From the NCBI RefSeq assembly GCF_042679605.1, contig NZ_JBHTMU010000013.1:1-64000 (forward strand): a DNA stretch of 64,000 bases, in the 5' to 3' direction. The notes under the pieces are model-generated. The model was not told where the DNA came from. It did not search any database and saw only the letters and a list, made by a program, of their open reading frames with translations. This document shows positions 61,453-64,000 of this stretch, piece after piece. The stretch comes from Litorisediminicola beolgyonensis (lineage in GTDB: Bacteria; Pseudomonadota; Alphaproteobacteria; Rhodobacterales; Rhodobacteraceae). Position 1 is the stretch's first letter, and each line of letters opens with the position of its first letter. The position numbers were made by a program, and so were the translations under genes.

Positions 61453-62418
61453 TCAGGTTCGGCTCCGCGCCAAGGACAGGCGCAGCAATCCCTTCTGCAG
61501 CAGGATGAAGGCCAGAAGCAGCAGGCCGATGATGATCTTGGTCCACCAGCTCGAGAGCGTGCCGTCGAAGACGATGTAGGTCTGTATGAGCCCCATGGTC
61601 AGCACGCCGATCAGCGTGCCGAAGACGAAACCCGCGCCGCCGGTCAGGAGCGTGCCGCCTATCACCACGGCGGCGATGGCGGTAAGCTCGGTGCCGACCG
61701 TGGCCAGAGGATAGCCGGAGCTGGTGTAGATCGAGAAGACGATCCCCGAGAGGCCCGCCATGAGGCCGGAAAAGGCGTAGATCGCCACGGTGGTCCGCGC
61801 GACCTTGACGCCCATCAGCCGCGCCGCGGCCTCCCCCCCGCCGAGCGCGAAGACCGACGCGCCGAAGCGCGTGCGGTGGGCGATGATCATGCCGAAGGCC
61901 ACGGTCAAGAGCATGACGACGCCGATGAGCGTCAGCCGCCCCTTGCCGGGCATGAGGTAATAGGCGTCGTCGAGGAAGTCGTAGAACGCATGATCGATCG
62001 GCACGGAATCGATGGTCAGCATGTAGGCCGCGCCGCGCGCGAGGAACATGCCCGCCAGAGTGACGATGAAGGGCGGCATGGCGAGCGCGTGGATCAGCAA
62101 TCCCATCGCCGCGCCGAACCCCGTGGTCAGGATCAGGAGAAGCGCGAAGACCGCGAGCGGATGCAGCCCGGTGTCGCGCAGCATCACAGCCACGAAGACG
62201 CCTGAGAAGGCGATCACCGAGCCCACCGACAGGTCGATGCCGCCCGAGAGGATGACCACCGTCATGCCCACCGCGACGATCCCGAGATAGGCGTTGTCGG
62301 TCAGAAGGTTGCCCACCACGCGGGTCGACAGCATGAAGGGAAACTGCGCCGCGCAGATCACCCAGGCGAGGGCGAAGATCGCGACGGTCGCGGCCAGCGG
62401 ATAGAGGCGGGGGTTCAT
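61453..62418 (-). CDS. Sugar ABC transporter permease (RbsC family), second copy
   Basis: 321 residues with about ten membrane spans. The family motifs are LGIVAVGMTVVILSGGIDLSVGSVIAFSGV near residue 48, NTLIVTLAGM-like ALAMPPFIVTLAGMFLARG and GYPLATVGTELTAIAAVVIGGTLLTGGAGFVFGTLIG. It pairs with the next permease to form the channel. Two distinct permeases with one ATPase resemble YtfT/YjfF-type systems, but the sugar is not predictable. Overlap with the next gene is 4 bp. Confidence 0.87.
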   Translation of the reverse strand: MNPRLYPLAATVAIFALAWVICAAQFPFMLSTRVVGNLLTDNAYLGIVAVGMTVVILSGGIDLSVGSVIAFSGVFVAVMLRDTGLHPLAVFALLLILTTGFGAAMGLLIHALAMPPFIVTLAGMFLARGAAYMLTIDSVPIDHAFYDFLDDAYYLMPGKGRLTLIGVVMLLTVAFGMIIAHRTRFGASVFALGGGEAAARLMGVKVARTTVAIYAFSGLMAGLSGIVFSIYTSSGYPLATVGTELTAIAAVVIGGTLLTGGAGFVFGTLIGVLTMGLIQTYIVFDGTLSSWWTKIIIGLLLLAFILLQKGLLRLSLARSRT

Positions 62419-63440
62419 TTGCCTTGCTCCCGTGCGGCCTGCATCGCCGTCTCTCGCCGCGCGAGCGCCGAGCGGCGCAACAGGTGCCAGTGATGGCTCA
62501 TGTTGGGGCTCTGCACGACGAGTATGATCAGGACGAGCGCGGCCTTGATGACGAGGTTGTATTCCGACGGAAAGCCCGCGAGTAGGATGCCGGTGTCCAC
62601 CGTCTGGATGATCAGCGCGCCCAGCACCGAGGCGATGATCGAGAACCGCCCGCCCAAAAGGGAATTGCCGCCGATCACCACTGCGAGGATCGCGTCGAGC
62701 TCCAGCCAGAGCCCAGCATTGTTGGCATCCGCGCCGCGAATATCCGCCGTCGCGACGATGCCCGCGAGCGCCGCGCAGAGGCCCGAGGCGATGTAGACCG
62801 CGATCAGCAGGACCGTGGCGTTCACACCGGCGAGCGCCGAGGCCGCGCGGTTCACGCCCACCGCCTCGATCAGCATGCCGAGCGCGGAGCGCCGCATCAG
62901 AAGCGCCACCCCCCCTGCCGTCAGGACCCAGAGCCAGGCGGGTGTCGGGATGCCCAAGACCGCGCCTGATCCGAAAAAGGCCAGCCCCTCATGCGAGAAG
63001 GTCAGGATCCGGCCTTCGGTCACGAGCTGGGCGATGCCGCGGCCCGAGGTCATCAGGATCAGCGTCGCCACGATGGGCTGGATGCCGAGCACGGCCACCA
63101 GAACTCCGTTCCAGAGCCCCGCGGCGACCCCCGTCAAAAGCGCGAGCGCGAGGGCCGGGCCGAGGCCGTAACCTTGGGTGATCGACCACGCGGCGACCGC
63201 GCCGGTGATCGCCATGGTGGTGCCGACGCTGAGGTCGATGCCGCGCGTCGCGATCACCAGCGTCATGCCCACCGCCAGAAGCCCCACCGGCGCGCCGCGC
63301 TTGAGGATGTCCATGACCGGGCCGACGAGGCGGCCGTCGACCATCTCGACCCTGAGGAAGCCCGGGAAGAAGAAGCTGACCAGCGCCACGAGCGCGACCA
63401 GCGTCAGGAGTTGCGGGGCCACGCGGCGCAAGAGGGTCAT
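62415..63440 (-). CDS. Sugar ABC transporter permease (RbsC family), first copy
   Basis: 341 residues with about ten membrane spans. GLLAVGMTLVIATRGIDLSVGTTMAITGAVAAW and LGIQPIVATLILMTSGRGIAQL are the permease signatures; LWLELDAILAVVIGGNSLLGGRFS is the loop near the ATPase contact. It overlaps the ATPase gene and the second permease gene by 4 bp each, so the three are co-translated. The C-terminus is basic (RRSALARRETAMQAAREQGK). Confidence 0.87.
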   Translation of the reverse strand: MTLLRRVAPQLLTLVALVALVSFFFPGFLRVEMVDGRLVGPVMDILKRGAPVGLLAVGMTLVIATRGIDLSVGTTMAITGAVAAWSITQGYGLGPALALALLTGVAAGLWNGVLVAVLGIQPIVATLILMTSGRGIAQLVTEGRILTFSHEGLAFFGSGAVLGIPTPAWLWVLTAGGVALLMRRSALGMLIEAVGVNRAASALAGVNATVLLIAVYIASGLCAALAGIVATADIRGADANNAGLWLELDAILAVVIGGNSLLGGRFSIIASVLGALIIQTVDTGILLAGFPSEYNLVIKAALVLIILVVQSPNMSHHWHLLRRSALARRETAMQAAREQGK

Positions 63441-64000
63441 GCGGGCACCTCCGTGTCGGAGCTCGCGATGGCGCGCACGATGGTGGCGGTGGTGATCTCC
63501 GCGCCCGTGATCTCGGCCACGTGGCGTCTGTCGCGCACCACGATGACGCGGTCGGCGACCGCGATCAGCTCGTCGAGTTCCGAGGAGATGACGAGGATCG
63601 ACATGCCCTGCGCGGTGACGTCCTGGATGAGCCTCAGGATCTCGGCATGCGCGCCCACGTCGATGCCGCGTGTGGGTTCGTCGAGGATCAGGAAGCGCGG
63701 GTTCATCGCCAGCCAGCGGGCCAGCACGACCTTCTGCTGGTTGCCGCCCGAGAGCTCGCCGATGGGTTTTTCCGGCCCGGAGGTGCGGATGTCGAGCTTC
63801 CGGATATAGTCCTCGGCCAGCCGCCGCTGCTCGGCGCGGGGCAGGGGGCGCGCCCAGCCGCGTCGGGCCTGCAGCGCCAGCACGATGTTCTCGCGCACCG
63901 ACAGATCCGCGACGATGCCGTCGGTCTTGCGCTCTTCCGGGGCAAAGCCGAAGCCCGCCGAGATGGCCTTGCGCGGCGACGACAGATCGAGCGTGCCGCT
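63437..64000 (-). CDS. Sugar ABC transporter ATPase (RbsA-type), N-terminus beyond window
   Basis: Only the last 187 residues are in the window. They belong to the second nucleotide-binding domain of a double ATPase: GFAPEERKTDGIVADLSVRENI, the signature ELSGGNQQKVVLARWL and Walker B FLILDEPTRGIDVGA, followed by SSELDELIAVADRVIVV. The Walker A motifs and the first domain lie past position 64000. The frame is continuous to the edge, so it is not a short gene starting at 63898. Confidence 0.9.
   Translation of the reverse strand, partial: SGTLDLSSPRKAISAGFGFAPEERKTDGIVADLSVRENIVLALQARRGWARPLPRAEQRRLAEDYIRKLDIRTSGPEKPIGELSGGNQQKVVLARWLAMNPRFLILDEPTRGIDVGAHAEILRLIQDVTAQGMSILVISSELDELIAVADRVIVVRDRRHVAEITGAEITTATIVRAIASSDTEVPA

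Overview
The window is high-GC DNA from what looks like an aerobic alphaproteobacterium of the Rhodobacterales (Roseobacter-like). The support is the FnrL-type regulator beside hemN and the cco genes, TTGAT-type FNR boxes, TRAP and branched-chain-amino-acid-type ABC transporters, and very GC-rich codon use. No species can be named. I saw no rRNA, tRNA, CRISPR array, integrase or insertion sequence. Most genes sit in tightly packed operons with 1 to 14 bp overlaps.

Layout. 1-2615: a partial Gln/Asn/Asp-rich low-complexity protein, divergent from a LuxR/CsgD-like regulator and a small unknown gene. 2640-17293: a catabolic island. It encodes a molybdenum hydroxylase, a 6-hydroxynicotinate-reductase-like flavo-FeS protein, UPF0280, two AA_synth proteins, a MarR regulator, an enamidase, a Rieske oxygenase and a four-gene ABC importer with a fused permease. 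Three promoters in it carry the same 6-4-6 palindrome. It reads as a reductive route for nicotinate or a related pyridine carboxylate. 17435-24054: a transglutaminase/DUF2126, circularly permuted ATP-grasp plus alpha-E, transglutaminase cluster. 24051-34278: hemN, fnrL, ccoNOQP and ccoGHIS, with three FNR boxes. 34481-37995: a TRAP transporter and a winged-helix regulator. 38289-43531: putA and putP (proline use), ending in a clear terminator.

43833-57575 looks like an envelope-stress region. It has a two-component system, HdeD, MprF, DUF202 and a rhomboid-like protein. Opposite these lies a long minus-strand operon: patatin, acetoacetate decarboxylase, cytochrome b561, 3-hydroxybutyrate dehydrogenase, a 32-residue ORF, DUF3096, and a HlyD/MFS efflux pair. 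Two genes of that operon (bdhA and the HlyD gene) each contain one in-frame TAA. Three promoters here (before hdeD, before patatin, before a 51-codon ORF) share a GTAA box exactly 31 bases from CCTAG, which suggests one regulon.

57760-61433 holds two sensor-like membrane proteins, one fused to an MFS transporter, and a PF04392-type binding protein. 61453-64000 is a ribose-type sugar ABC transporter cut by the window edge.

The strongest new observations are the MarR-operator trio with its reductive pyridine-type pathway, and the GTAA-N31-CCTAG promoter set.
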